Positions 45,634-53,941 of a stretch of 64,000 nucleotides of DNA are shown one piece after another. Numbering within the stretch: position 1 is the first letter of the stretch; each line of letters starts with the position of its first letter. Made by a program: the position numbers and the translations under genes. Below the pieces are notes generated by a model that made no database searches, was not told the origin of the DNA, and saw nothing but the letters and a program-made list of their open reading frames with translations. The DNA is from Gracilibacillus alcaliphilus (GTDB lineage: Bacteria > Bacillota > Bacilli > Bacillales > Amphibacillaceae): positions 62,001-126,000 of the forward strand of contig NZ_JAFBFA010000004.1 of assembly GCF_016909015.1 (NCBI RefSeq), read 5' to 3'.

Positions 45634-46374
45634 ATTACTCAACTTTCGCACCTCGAAAAACTGCATAGTATTCATAGACACAAGTATTTGTAGTTACTTC
45701 AACTGACTTCTTGACAAAGAAAGCAACGTATGGCAGCTATCGTGAGCAAGGCAACCGCTGCAGCTGACCGTTTCGCTTTCCGAGGGGCATGCTCTTCAGC
45801 TAACTTTTGCCAAGAAGTCACTTGACAAAAGTGGATCTTCAGATCATGCGAATCCCTCCGGAGTCGAAACGGTCGGCCTCCGCTATGGTTTGATGCTACA
45901 CTGTTTACGAGTCTTAGCATATAAGACCATCTTCTGTTAGTTCATCAAGGAATGATAAAGCAATAACAGATATTAGGATAGCATTGATTGTAGGTATAAG
46001 GATGAAAATAATCTTGATGTTGCCCATTTTCCTTTATAGAATACTGTCATCAGAAGTAATTAGATATAAGCTTACCCTAGGAACCATCCAGCCATGATGC
46101 TATTTCTTTCATGAAGTGTAGAACTATTTCCAGCGCAGGTCAACTACGGATACTCCTATGGGAACAGACGAGCTGAAGATCCACTAAAAAAGTGATCTTC
46201 TTTTTTAGTTAGCTGAGGCCGTCCTCATGGAAAGCGAAGTGGTTGACCGGAGCAAATCTTCGCACCTTTATTCAGTCAAAATAATGACAAGGCAAGGGCA
46301 ATATGGGGGAATAGGTTTACGCAATGATAACAAGGTGTATGTGCCTATTTATGTGTGGGAAAGTTGAGTTACTA
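45634..46374. mobile_element. 740-bp gene-free element with terminal inverted repeats and nested palindromes
   Basis: The left end TTACTCAACTTTCGCAC (45636-45652) and the inverse of the right end (46355-46372) agree at 15 of 17 positions. Between them lie two long palindromes: 45746-45898, with arms containing ACCGTTTCG, and 46130-46255, with arms containing GGTCAAC and GCTGAAGATC. No transposase reading frame survives. It looks like a decayed or non-autonomous mobile element. Confidence 0.5.
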
Positions 46375-46388
46375 TATATAGTAGTGCA

Positions 46389-46425
46389 AAAAAGAACACG
46401 CCCACTCCGCGTGAACGTGTTGCTT
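46389..46425 (-). terminator. terminator of the 46.4-kb small ORF
   Basis: On the minus strand, AACACGTTCAC pairs with GTGGGCGTGTT (two G-U pairs), followed by CTTTTTT. Confidence 0.7.
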
Positions 46426-46436
46426 TGTTTATAAGT

Positions 46437-46631
46437 TTATCTGTGAACCAATCCTTGAATATCTTCAACAACATGCTTTCCTTGACGGTAGCTTGCTTCT
46501 CGTTCTTTCTCTACTTCCATTCGCTGGTCTAATTTACGACAATATTCTGCGTAGCCAATTCCATGTGTTCGCTGCATGGCTTTCTCCATATCTGGAGTAT
46601 ACTTCATGTCTACATGATGGTCATTAATAAT
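46437..46631 (-). CDS. small hydrophilic protein with a probable ATT start
   Basis: The frame encodes a charged protein ending EKEREASYRQGKHVVEDIQG, then LVHR. AAAGGG lies seven bases before an ATT at 46631, giving a 64-residue product (MINDHH-like beginning after the second ATT); the first in-frame ATG (46607, MKYTPDMEKAMQRTHG) has no ribosome site. It has its own terminator. I do not recognise the family. Helical, no membrane segment, one Cys. Confidence 0.6.
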   Translation of the reverse strand: MINDHHVDMKYTPDMEKAMQRTHGIGYAEYCRKLDQRMEVEKEREASYRQGKHVVEDIQGLVHR

Positions 46632-46792
46632 AAATCAACCCTTTCTTATTTTCACAATGTCTATTGTAACATGTTCTAACACAGCTTCCAAACATGATTT
46701 AACGAGGTATAGAGTTATCTTAACCGCTGAATGACCAAATACACGAAACAGCACGATAGAGAATTAATCTTTTGTTTTATTTCGGTTATTTA

Positions 46793-47119
46793 TTACGAAA
46801 TGCTCTGCTTTTTACGCCACTTCTCTAATAAATGAAAAAGATTGGTAACTGATTCAAATGCATAGACTTGCTCTTTTACTTTACCATCGCGTATCCACAA
46901 TAATGCTGGTACACTCTCCACTTGATGTTGATGCATAAATTCAGGAAAAAAAGAAGCATTCATACGATAAAATAACTGCTGCTGTTCTCCCTCCTCTAAT
47001 ATACGAAGCATCTTTTCAGCCAATTGACAAGTAGCACAAAAGGGAGTGTGTACAAATACAATCATGGATTGCCTATTCTGGATTTCTTGCTCCATGTTAT
47101 CTTGTGTTAATTCTTTCAT
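46793..47119 (-). CDS. yusE: thioredoxin-like protein YusE
   Basis: A 108-residue thioredoxin-fold protein with the redox motif FCATCQLAEKML (Cys-Ala-Thr-Cys) near residue 30 and the cis-Pro loop VESVPALLWI. It has no signal peptide, so it is cytoplasmic. I start at MKELTQDN, six bases after AAGGTG; the in-frame GTG upstream lies inside that site. 19 bp separate it from yusF, suggesting an operon as in B. subtilis. The partner is unknown. Confidence 0.85.
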   Translation of the reverse strand: MKELTQDNMEQEIQNRQSMIVFVHTPFCATCQLAEKMLRILEEGEQQQLFYRMNASFFPEFMHQHQVESVPALLWIRDGKVKEQVYAFESVTNLFHLLEKWRKKQSIS

Positions 47120-47138
47120 TATGATCACCTTCTAATCC

Positions 47139-47498
47139 TTACAAATAAATAGGGTTAATTTTAATATGAGCTGCCAGCAAGGCAACAGCCAATTCTGACT
47201 CTGGTGTTGCCGCTACCTCACGATAAGATTTGTCCACATAGATATGTGCTGCATGCGGCAGTTCTTTGCTTAACTGTTTTCTCAGTTTCTTACCTGCTGC
47301 GTCTTCATCAACCAAAATATACACATCTCGGTCATCCATTTCAAATGATTCGATTAAACCTTCTAAACGCTCCACATTTATCGTTCCATTGGTACATACA
47401 ATTTCGAGCTGTTCTTCAACTATTCTGGCAACCTTCTCTTTGTCTGACCTGCCTTCTACAATGATTAATTTCACTTCATCTACTGACAATTGGCTCAC
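47139..47498 (-). CDS. yusF: Toprim-domain protein YusF
   Basis: A 119-residue protein that is essentially a single Toprim domain: VKLIIVEGRSDKEKV with the catalytic Glu, and VYILVDEDAAGKKLRKQL with the DxD-type metal site. Related small Toprim proteins resemble RNase M5. The start is GTG behind AAAGGAC. It lies upstream of yusE. The substrate is unknown. Confidence 0.85.
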   Translation of the reverse strand: MSQLSVDEVKLIIVEGRSDKEKVARIVEEQLEIVCTNGTINVERLEGLIESFEMDDRDVYILVDEDAAGKKLRKQLSKELPHAAHIYVDKSYREVAATPESELAVALLAAHIKINPIYL

Positions 47499-47656
47499 CC
47501 ACTTTGTCCTTTATCCATTTCCAATAATAGCTATTAGTACGTCCTCTATATAGTGTATTCTATGGAACTGCCTGATGAACTTATGCCTCCTGAACCTAAA
47601 AGAAACACCCATGTTAGTGAAAATCCGGACAGACCAACTAGTTCCCGACTGCATAA

Positions 47657-47686
47657 AGATAGCATCCGAACAGGACGGATGCTACA
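47657..47686 (-). terminator. terminator of gcvH
   Basis: On the minus strand, GTAGCATCCG pairs with CGGATGCTATC around TCCTGTT. The T tract is short. Confidence 0.55.
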
Positions 47687-47696
47687 TTACAACAAC

Positions 47697-48080
47697 TTAT
47701 GCTTCATGAATAAGCTTATCATATTCTTCTGCTGACAATAAACGGTCCAGCTCACTCTCATCGTCCACTTCCACGACAATCATCCAAGCTTTATCATATG
47801 GTGATTCATTAATTAGTTCAGGGCTGTCTTCTAAGTTTTTGTTAACTTCAACCACTTTTCCAGTAACTGGAGCATATAGTTCAGAAACCGTCTTAACCGA
47901 CTCCGCACTGCCAAATGGTTGATCTGTTTTTATTGTATCTCCAACTTCCGGTAATTCAATAAATACAATATCCCCCAATTCGGATTGAGCATGATCGGTT
48001 ACACCAATCTTTACTTTATTTCCATCTCTTTCGACCCATTCATGTTCATTTGAATACAAATATTTTTCAGGTAAGCTCAT
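47697..48080 (-). CDS. gcvH: glycine cleavage system H protein
   Basis: Lipoyl carrier of the glycine cleavage complex and, in Bacillus, an entry point for lipoate relay to other complexes. 127 residues; the lipoylated Lys is in FGSAESVKTVSEL. AGGAGG precedes the ATG. Other gcv genes are not nearby, as in B. subtilis. 15 bp separate it from yusI upstream. Confidence 0.95.
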   Translation of the reverse strand: MSLPEKYLYSNEHEWVERDGNKVKIGVTDHAQSELGDIVFIELPEVGDTIKTDQPFGSAESVKTVSELYAPVTGKVVEVNKNLEDSPELINESPYDKAWMIVVEVDDESELDRLLSAEEYDKLIHEA

Positions 48081-48095
48081 CTGTCATTCCTCCTA

Positions 48096-48455
48096 TTATT
48101 TAGTCCAAGTATCCTCGAATGTTGCTTCTTTAAAACCCACAGTCGCCTGCTTATCTCCAATAGTCAAAGGACGCTTAATCAGCATGCCGTCTGCAGACAA
48201 ATATTTCAACATCTCATCTAGCTCCATATCCTGTAGTTTATCTTTTAAACCAAGTTCTCGGTATTTTTTACCACTAGTATTGAATAATTTCTTCGGTTCT
48301 AACCCACTCTTTTCTAAAACTTCTCGTAACTTTTCTTCACTCGGTGGTTGTTCCACAATATGTATAGCTTCAAAATCCAAGTCATGTGCTTCCAGCCATT
48401 GCTTGGCCTTTCTGCATGTCCCACATTTTGGATACCAATAAAATTGAAGAGTCAT
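48096..48455 (-). CDS. yusI: ArsC/Spx family protein YusI
   Basis: A 119-residue thioredoxin-fold protein of the ArsC/Spx family. The N-terminal CxxC is in WYPKCGTCRKAKQWLEAH, and the C-terminal part LIKRPLTIGDKQATVGF resembles arsenate reductase-like proteins. The role may be redox sensing or reduction; arsenate reduction is not shown for YusI. Probably cotranscribed with gcvH. Confidence 0.87.
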   Translation of the reverse strand: MTLQFYWYPKCGTCRKAKQWLEAHDLDFEAIHIVEQPPSEEKLREVLEKSGLEPKKLFNTSGKKYRELGLKDKLQDMELDEMLKYLSADGMLIKRPLTIGDKQATVGFKEATFEDTWTK

Positions 48456-48534
48456 CTAACTTCCTCCTTTAAATACCTTAATCATATTTTAACGAAAAGC
48501 ATAGATAAAAACAAATAATCTGGCGGCAGACTAT

Positions 48535-48563
48535 TTTACAAAGCGTAACCGTTACGATAAAAT
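48535..48563 (+). promoter_or_regulatory. promoter with Zur box for the zinc operon
   Basis: TTTACA (48535-48540) and TAAAAT (48558-48563) are separated by exactly 17 bp. The spacer contains the palindrome CGTAACCGTTACG (48544-48556), a Zur-box core that would block RNA polymerase when zinc is sufficient. Zur is encoded third in the same operon, so this should be autoregulation. Confidence 0.8.
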
Positions 48564-48603
48564 GGGTTTATATATTTAGTCGATTAAGGTAAGGGTGAAC
48601 AAT

Positions 48604-49356
48604 ATGAAAGATACAATAGTCGAAATGAATAATGTCAACTTCTATTATGGAGAACGTCAAGCATTAGAAGATATTAATTTTACCATCGAACAAGGTGATT
48701 TTATCGGGTTGATCGGTCCAAATGGGGGTGGTAAGACAACCTTAATTAAATTACTGTTAGGTATGGAAAAGCCAGACTCTGGAACGATCAAAATGTTTGG
48801 ACTGCCGATGCGGAAATTCAAAGAAAAATCTAAGATAGGCTATGTCTCCCAGAAAGCCAATACATTTAACCGTGGTTTTCCTGCTACTGTGGAAGAGGTT
48901 GTCAAGATGGGATTAACCGCCAAACTCGGTTATTTCAAACGTCTATCACGCCAGCAAAAACAACAAATCCATGAAGCAATTGATAAGGTCGGTATGTCAG
49001 AGTATCTTCATGAGAATATTGGTGACTTATCAGGCGGTCAACAGCAACGCATCTTTATCGCTCGTGCCCTAGTCAGCAATCCACAATTATTAATATTGGA
49101 TGAACCGACAGTAGGTGTCGATGCTGAGAATGTCGAGAAATTCTTTGATTTATTACAAGAATTAAACAAGCAAGCCATCAGCTTATTACTAGTAACACAT
49201 GATATTGGTACAATGACTGACCATGCGTCAAAGATTGCCTGTTTGAATAAAAAATTGCATTTCCATGAGCATTCCGATGAAACGAAACATTTGTCTGACG
49301 ATCATATATCTGATGTATATGGTCATCCGCTTAAGTTGGTAACCCACAAGCATTAA
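48604..49356 (+). CDS. znuC: zinc ABC transporter ATPase
   Basis: ATP-binding subunit of a zinc importer. Walker A is IGPNGGGKTTLIKLLLG, the signature NIGDLSGGQQQRIFIA, and Walker B LLILDEPTVGVD. The C-terminus is His-rich (HFHEHSDETKH), common in zinc ATPases. I start at MKDTIVEM, six bases after AAGGGTG; the GTG at 48595 lies within that site. First gene of znuC-znuB-zur-crcB-crcB. No zinc-binding lipoprotein gene is present in this operon. Confidence 0.93.
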   Translation: MKDTIVEMNNVNFYYGERQALEDINFTIEQGDFIGLIGPNGGGKTTLIKLLLGMEKPDSGTIKMFGLPMRKFKEKSKIGYVSQKANTFNRGFPATVEEVVKMGLTAKLGYFKRLSRQQKQQIHEAIDKVGMSEYLHENIGDLSGGQQQRIFIARALVSNPQLLILDEPTVGVDAENVEKFFDLLQELNKQAISLLLVTHDIGTMTDHASKIACLNKKLHFHEHSDETKHLSDDHISDVYGHPLKLVTHKH

Positions 49357-49372
49357 TGGAGGAAACACAATT

Positions 49373-50236
49373 ATGTTAATGAATATGTTTGAATATGAGT
49401 TTTTAAGAAACACTTTTTTCACCGGTATTATTATCGGTTTTATTGCTCCATTGCTTGGGGCTTTTATTGTTGTCAGAAGACTTTCGTTAATTGCGGATGC
49501 ACTATCTCACGTAACCTTAGCAGGGATTGCGTTTGGCTTACTCTTGGAAAAGAAAACAGGAGTTAACTTTATCACTCCCTTTTATGGCGGACTTGGCTTC
49601 TCTGTAATTGGTTCTTTAATTGTGGAGCGATTACGCAGGGTCTATCATTCCTTCCAGGAATTGGCAATACCGATTATTTTATCTGGCGGAGTCGGTTTAA
49701 GTGTTATTTTTATCTCGTTAGCAGATGGGTTTAATAACGATTTATATAACTATTTATTCGGATCGGTATCAGCCGTTAGCAGACAAGATTTATATATCAT
49801 TATTGTGATTGGATTAATTGTCTGTGCCGTCATCTATTCCTTGTACAAAGAATTGTTCTTACTCTCATTTGATGAAGAACAAGCAGTAGTTACCGGCATC
49901 CATGCCAAAAGAATTCATTTTATTTTTATTGTCTTAACCGCATTGGTGATCGCTGCCTCCATTCGTATTGTTGGGGTATTGCTGGTATCGGCATTGATGA
50001 CACTTCCAGTCGCGGCGAGTATCCGGATTGCAAAAGGATTTAAACAAACGATTATTTATGCGATAATATATGGAGAAGCAGCTGTTATACTCGGGTTATT
50101 TTCCGGCTATTATTTAGAAATTCCTCCGGGAGGAACGATTGTTATGATCCTAATTCTGCTGCTAGTCGCTACAATGGCAGCAAAATATCTGATCACTAAG
50201 GTAAGGCAGCGTAAACATCGTCTACAATTGAGGTGA
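49373..50236 (+). CDS. znuB: zinc ABC transporter permease
   Basis: A 287-residue permease of the ABC-3 (zinc/manganese) family with about eight membrane segments. DALSHVTLAGIAFG and GVLLVSALMTLPVAASIRIA are characteristic. The ATG follows GGAGGAAAC, 17 bp after znuC. It would form the membrane channel with ZnuC; the extracellular binding protein must be encoded elsewhere. Confidence 0.93.
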   Translation: MLMNMFEYEFLRNTFFTGIIIGFIAPLLGAFIVVRRLSLIADALSHVTLAGIAFGLLLEKKTGVNFITPFYGGLGFSVIGSLIVERLRRVYHSFQELAIPIILSGGVGLSVIFISLADGFNNDLYNYLFGSVSAVSRQDLYIIIVIGLIVCAVIYSLYKELFLLSFDEEQAVVTGIHAKRIHFIFIVLTALVIAASIRIVGVLLVSALMTLPVAASIRIAKGFKQTIIYAIIYGEAAVILGLFSGYYLEIPPGGTIVMILILLLVATMAAKYLITKVRQRKHRLQLR

Positions 50237-50243
50237 AAATACT

Positions 50244-50651
50244 ATGAATACACAAGAAGCACTTGCGGTATTAAAACAGAAAGGCTATAAGTATACCGAT
50301 AAACGTAAACATATGATTAAGTTTTTTGCGGAAGAAGACCGCTATCGCACAGCTAAGGATTTATTGGAAAACATGGAACCAAGTTATAAAGGCATTAGCT
50401 TTGATACCATTTATCGTAATTTACATCTATTTGCTGAATTAGGCATATTAGAAACTACCGAATTAGATGGGGAGAAACATTTCCGCTTGAATTGCGGTCA
50501 TGAACACCATCATCATTTTATTTGTAAAAAATGTGGCGTCACGAAAGAAATCCACCACTGTCCAATGGAAGAAATCTCAAAAGAACTGCAGCGATATACG
50601 ATTGCAGACCATAAATTTGAGATTTATGGCTATTGCCCTGCCTGTCAATGA
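50244..50651 (+). CDS. zur: zinc uptake regulator (Fur family)
   Basis: A 135-residue Fur-family repressor with a winged helix (YKGISFDTIYRNLHLFAELG) and metal sites: GHEHHHHFICKKCG holds the His cluster and first CxxC, and YGYCPACQ the second CxxC for structural zinc. Its location in a zinc transporter operon behind a CGTAACCGTTACG operator identifies it as Zur, not Fur or PerR. The stop overlaps the first crcB start (ATGA). Confidence 0.92.
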   Translation: MNTQEALAVLKQKGYKYTDKRKHMIKFFAEEDRYRTAKDLLENMEPSYKGISFDTIYRNLHLFAELGILETTELDGEKHFRLNCGHEHHHHFICKKCGVTKEIHHCPMEEISKELQRYTIADHKFEIYGYCPACQ

Positions 50652-51028
50652 AAACACAGAATATCTCTGTTTTTCTGTTGGTTGGATTAGGCGGGGCGAT
50701 TGGAGCTGTCTTACGTTTTTTGGTAGCGGAATGGACTCCACAGACAAACTTTCCCATGAGTACTATTATCGTTAATTTAATCGGCTGTTTTATACTAGGT
50801 TATATTACCTTTCAGCCCTGGATTAGACAAAAGCTGACTCCAGCTGCTTTTACTGGCTTATCGACTGGAATTATTGGTTCTTTCACTACCTTCTCCACCT
50901 TCATTGCCGAGGGGTGGGTCCTGACAGAAAACAATATTATCTGGGCAGTTGGATATCTCCTGCTGACTATGATCGGTGGTTTGTTAAGCTGCTGGCTGGG
51001 AATACGTTTAAGCTATATAAAGGAGTAA
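50648..51028 (+). CDS. crcB: fluoride channel subunit CrcB/Fluc 1
   Basis: A 126-residue protein with four membrane segments. GLGGAIGAVLRFLVAEW and GIIGSFTTFSTF are the fluoride-channel signatures (GxxGAxxRy and the FTTFSTF Phe box). The ATG overlaps the zur stop codon, so translation is coupled. It pairs with the next gene as a two-gene dual-topology fluoride exporter. No fluoride riboswitch is seen upstream. Confidence 0.92.
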   Translation: MKTQNISVFLLVGLGGAIGAVLRFLVAEWTPQTNFPMSTIIVNLIGCFILGYITFQPWIRQKLTPAAFTGLSTGIIGSFTTFSTFIAEGWVLTENNIIWAVGYLLLTMIGGLLSCWLGIRLSYIKE

Positions 51029-51034
51029 ATGTAT

Positions 51035-51394
51035 ATGTCATATCTTGTTGTCGCTGCAGGTGGAATCGGCGGGGCTATTTTGCGCTTTGCATTTAGCTTA
51101 TTATTGTCTGCAGACCGCTACCGGCTTCCATTTGGTACCTTGCTGGCCAATATTATCGGCAGTAGCCTGCTTGGATTCTTATATGTATGGCATCAAGACA
51201 CCACTATTTCCACTACGATCTGGCTGTTATGTGGTGTTGGCTTCTGTGGTGCCTTTACCACCTATTCCACCTTTAGTTTAGAGGTTATTAAGATGTTGCA
51301 AGCCAAGCAATGGAAGCGAGCCAGTCTTTATTTTTTCGGTTCGATTACAGTCAGCCTTTTGATCTTTGCCAGTATCGTTTATTTACTTGGTTAA
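51035..51394 (+). CDS. crcB: fluoride channel subunit CrcB/Fluc 2
   Basis: A 119-residue second Fluc subunit with four membrane segments, AAGGIGGAILRFAFSLL and GFCGAFTTYSTFSLEV. I start at MSYLVVAAG, nine bases after AAGGAG; an ATG two codons earlier is too close to it. Adjacent crcB pairs usually form oppositely oriented halves of one heterodimeric channel. Last gene of the zinc operon. Confidence 0.92.
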   Translation: MSYLVVAAGGIGGAILRFAFSLLLSADRYRLPFGTLLANIIGSSLLGFLYVWHQDTTISTTIWLLCGVGFCGAFTTYSTFSLEVIKMLQAKQWKRASLYFFGSITVSLLIFASIVYLLG

Positions 51395-51491
51395 GTGCTC
51401 ATTCTTCACTTTTCTATTTAGAAAATGATAAACAGTATTAAAGTTTGCTCTGGGTAAGCACATAATCATCAAGTGGATATCTCTTAAAAAC

Positions 51492-51527
51492 ATCTTATTA
51501 CACCATATCTTAATAAGGGGTTTTTAT
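51492..51527 (+). terminator. probable terminator of the zinc operon
   Basis: CTTATTA pairs with TAATAAG, followed by GGGGTTTTTAT, about 100 bp after the second crcB stop. Confidence 0.5.
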
Positions 51528-51588
51528 ATGATCTTGACTGACTGTGTAATCTGTTCTGCTGCTTTCCAGCCCCTTGAAATATTCGAGA

Positions 51589-52030
51589 CTAGTCCTTTTT
51601 ACATGTTTGTGTTTCTAACCATTTATCTAAAGCTTGCCAAGGCATAAGCGCACAGTTGTGTCTTGCCCGTAAGTTATGCACTCCTTGAAGTGATGCTGTT
51701 TCTCCTAAATCAACATCGTCTTCTAATTCCCCTTCTCTTATTAGGCGTTCAAAAGCATACCTCTTTATTAGGCATTCTTCGAGTGTATGGTTTTTTAGAA
51801 GGTCTGTCATCATGGAACAGGAGGCATGCTAATACTACATCCTTCACCTTCAAATGATAAGTCTTCTATCCCTTTTTCTCCTACTTGTAAATATAGAATC
51901 ATCACACCCCCACATGTTGGGTTCTTATAATGAATTTTATCAATAACAGCTTCTCCACTCAGCATGCCATAATTCGCTTGTATTTTGCATGATCCATCAC
52001 TATTTGGCGATATAAATCGTCTAACATCAT
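51589..52030 (-). pseudogene. frameshifted SufU paralogue
   Basis: Starting at a double ATG with GGAGGG upstream, the frame reads LDDLYRQIVMDHAK, then breaks. Further frames continue YKNPTCGGVMILYLQVGEKG, FEGEGCSISM and, after another frameshift, MMTDLLKNHTLEECL and DVDLGETASLQGVHNLRARH, then NCALMPWQALDKWL. All three zinc Cys can be recognised, but at least two frameshifts interrupt the gene. It is a second SufU-type protein, distinct from the intact sufU. A partial Zur-like half site (ATTACGATT) lies at 52075-52083. Confidence 0.8.
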
Positions 52031-52117
52031 CTGACCCTCCAAATAAAATCAAATGAGACTGCTTGTAAATCGAAACAATTACGATTCAAGAAAAAAAGTT
52101 AATGTTACTTGACCTGA

Positions 52118-52480
52118 TCAATTATAAGGAATATTTACATAAAATAATTTTGTGTTTGGCTTATCTTCCATTCTTTTATAAGCAATTTTTGTACAATCAA
52201 TCCATTGGATCTTCTGATATATTTCTTCTAACTTTCTGTTGATTTTTTCATCTATTTCATTTACTGCTTTGATTAATTCGGGTAATTTTAAATCAAATTT
52301 TTCTGCTAAATCTTTATGAGGTAAATAGTTTGTAAACTGATTAATAAATGCTTCTGGTGTTAAGCATTTTTCTGCTATCTTATCTTCCATTTCACAAACA
52401 GATGTATACAACAACCTTTCTTTATCTGATAAACTATTTAGAATCCTATTTAAAAACAACTCACTTAGGTAATAATTCAT
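52118..52480 (-). CDS. unknown protein behind a Zur-type operator
   Basis: A 120-residue soluble, mostly helical, charged protein beginning MNYYLSELFLNRILNSLSDK. It contains Cys in SVCEMEDKIAEKCLTPEAF and IQWIDCTKIAYK, which could bind metal, but no known zinc motif. GGGTGTTGAC precedes the ATG. A perfect 25-bp palindrome with the Zur-box core lies 37 bp upstream. I do not recognise the family. Predicted to be made under zinc limitation. Confidence 0.7.
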   Translation of the reverse strand: MNYYLSELFLNRILNSLSDKERLLYTSVCEMEDKIAEKCLTPEAFINQFTNYLPHKDLAEKFDLKLPELIKAVNEIDEKINRKLEEIYQKIQWIDCTKIAYKRMEDKPNTKLFYVNIPYN

Positions 52481-52516
52481 GTCAACACCCTGCCCTTGAA
52501 ATATTATATTATCGTC

Positions 52517-52541
52517 ATAAAACGTAATCGTTACGTTTTAT
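52517..52541 (-). promoter_or_regulatory. Zur box upstream of the unknown 120-residue gene
   Basis: ATAAAACGTAA-TCG-TTACGTTTTAT: perfect 11-bp arms around a 3-nt centre. The 13-bp core CGTAATCGTTACG differs by one base from the core at the zinc operon promoter. A TATAAT-like sequence lies between it and the gene. Confidence 0.75.
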
Positions 52542-52685
52542 CATATAGTATTTACTCTACCATTAAAACATCCTTATGAACAAGACTAATGAACAGGTTT
52601 CATTTTTTTTTGAATTGTCTCAGCCGAAATATGAGTACAGCCTCTCTTAATAAGCTATTTTTCAAGTCTAGCCTGGTTATGGTTA

Positions 52686-52754
52686 GATACAAAAAGCCAA
52701 AATAAGGCCCTCTCTTAATGAATAATATCATGCCTATTTTAGCTTTTTGTATAT
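52686..52754 (-). terminator. long hairpin terminator after the acyl-CoA dehydrogenase-like gene
   Basis: On the minus strand, ATACAAAAAGCTAAAATAGG pairs with CCTTATTTTGGCTTTTTGTA around a 29-nt loop. The rest of the 52481-52783 gap beyond the Zur box is A+T-rich with no gene. Confidence 0.65.
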
Positions 52755-52783
52755 TTATATGATTGAAAAACTGTTCTTTTGAT

Positions 52784-53941
52784 TTAGGACAGGGCATTCT
52801 TTGCTAACATAGAAATAACCATATCGTCCATTGGCGGATTATGAAGTCCCGCCCTGACATCACGATACAATTGCTCAAATGGTAATTGTTTGGAGAGCCC
52901 TCTTCCTCCTGCTATTCGCATCGCTAAATCCACAATCTCATTGGCACTATTTGTAGCTACTAATTTAACAGCTCCCAGGTCTCTCATAATCTCATGACGG
53001 CGCTCCGAAAAGCTATCCCATTTTTCTGCCACACTATACATCAAATGACGAGCCTGTAACAACTTAAGTTCCATTTCCCCGATTTTAGTTTGAATATGTT
53101 CCACTTCTGCTATCGGTTTATTTAAGCTGTTAGGCTGAAAGCTCTTGGCAAATTCTATCGCCTCATTTCGCGCTGCCATAGCAATGCCCAGATAACAGGC
53201 AGGAATATGCAGTAACCAGCCATTTGGTGTCGGGCGCTGTGGCTTATCATATAATTCCACTATATTCTCTTTTGGCACACGGACCTGATCAAATACTAGA
53301 TCGTCACTGCCTGTTCCTCGCATTCCTAAAGTATCCCACGTCTTCTCCACATCAATACCGTCCAATTCACGTGGAATCAAAATGGAGCCTACAGCTTCCT
53401 TATCTTCCACATATACGTTAATAATATAATAATCAAGTACAGCAGCCATAGTTGCAAAATTCTTTCTGCCACTGACAAGATAGTGATCTCCATCTTTTAC
53501 AGCCTTTGTTTCAGGCATCCCGCCTCTTGTCGGACTGCCTGTAGCCGGTTCGGTATTACAGCGATTAATTAACTTCTGCTTCTCACTGATTTCTCGTGCT
53601 AAAAAATCAATTTTTTCCTGTTCCCACTGATTTTCTTCAAAAATTTGCTTAATGGCACTTAAGTGCCACCCGATCGAAAGCGCTACCGCTCCGTCTCCTT
53701 CTGCCAACCTCTCTTGTATAAGTAAAAATTCATATAAGGAAATATCTTCTCCATTATATGCCTTTGGTAATGTTAAAGATAAGTAGTGGCTTTGCTTTAA
53801 AGCTTCTAAAGCCTCTATAGGCAGTGTCGCTTCTTGATCCCCCTGCTTTTTGTATTGTTTGACTTCTTCCGCAATCTCTCCTGCCATTTGGTATAGTGTT
53901 TCCTGGCGTTCTGTCTGAATAAAAATATTTGAAAACCTCAT
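52784..53941 (-). CDS. acyl-CoA dehydrogenase-family flavoprotein
   Basis: A 385-residue protein with the three-part acyl-CoA dehydrogenase fold. FAD/substrate regions are CNTEPATGSPTRGGMPETKA and DTLGMRGTGSDDLVFDQV. The C-terminal helical domain ends MRIAGGRGLSKQLPFEQLYR. It resembles B. subtilis YdbM and sulfur-related members (SfnB/DszC-like) more than beta-oxidation enzymes; the substrate is uncertain. AAAGGAGG lies 10 nt before the ATG. Monocistronic. Confidence 0.85.
   Translation of the reverse strand: MRFSNIFIQTERQETLYQMAGEIAEEVKQYKKQGDQEATLPIEALEALKQSHYLSLTLPKAYNGEDISLYEFLLIQERLAEGDGAVALSIGWHLSAIKQIFEENQWEQEKIDFLAREISEKQKLINRCNTEPATGSPTRGGMPETKAVKDGDHYLVSGRKNFATMAAVLDYYIINVYVEDKEAVGSILIPRELDGIDVEKTWDTLGMRGTGSDDLVFDQVRVPKENIVELYDKPQRPTPNGWLLHIPACYLGIAMAARNEAIEFAKSFQPNSLNKPIAEVEHIQTKIGEMELKLLQARHLMYSVAEKWDSFSERRHEIMRDLGAVKLVATNSANEIVDLAMRIAGGRGLSKQLPFEQLYRDVRAGLHNPPMDDMVISMLAKNALS

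Noticed and set aside
45699..45920. 73-codon minus-strand frame
   Set aside because: Falls inside a long palindrome in the 45.6-46.4 kb element; no domain and no ribosome site.
47553..47735. 60-codon plus-strand frame near gcvH
   Set aside because: Crosses the gcvH terminator and overlaps gcvH antisense; no family features.
50640..50660. Fluoride riboswitch before crcB
   Set aside because: crcB overlaps the zur stop codon directly; there is no leader space for a riboswitch and none is seen before znuC.
52600..52797. 65-codon minus-strand frame after the acyl-CoA dehydrogenase-like gene
   Set aside because: Spans the long terminator hairpin, overlaps the end of the real gene and has no ribosome site.
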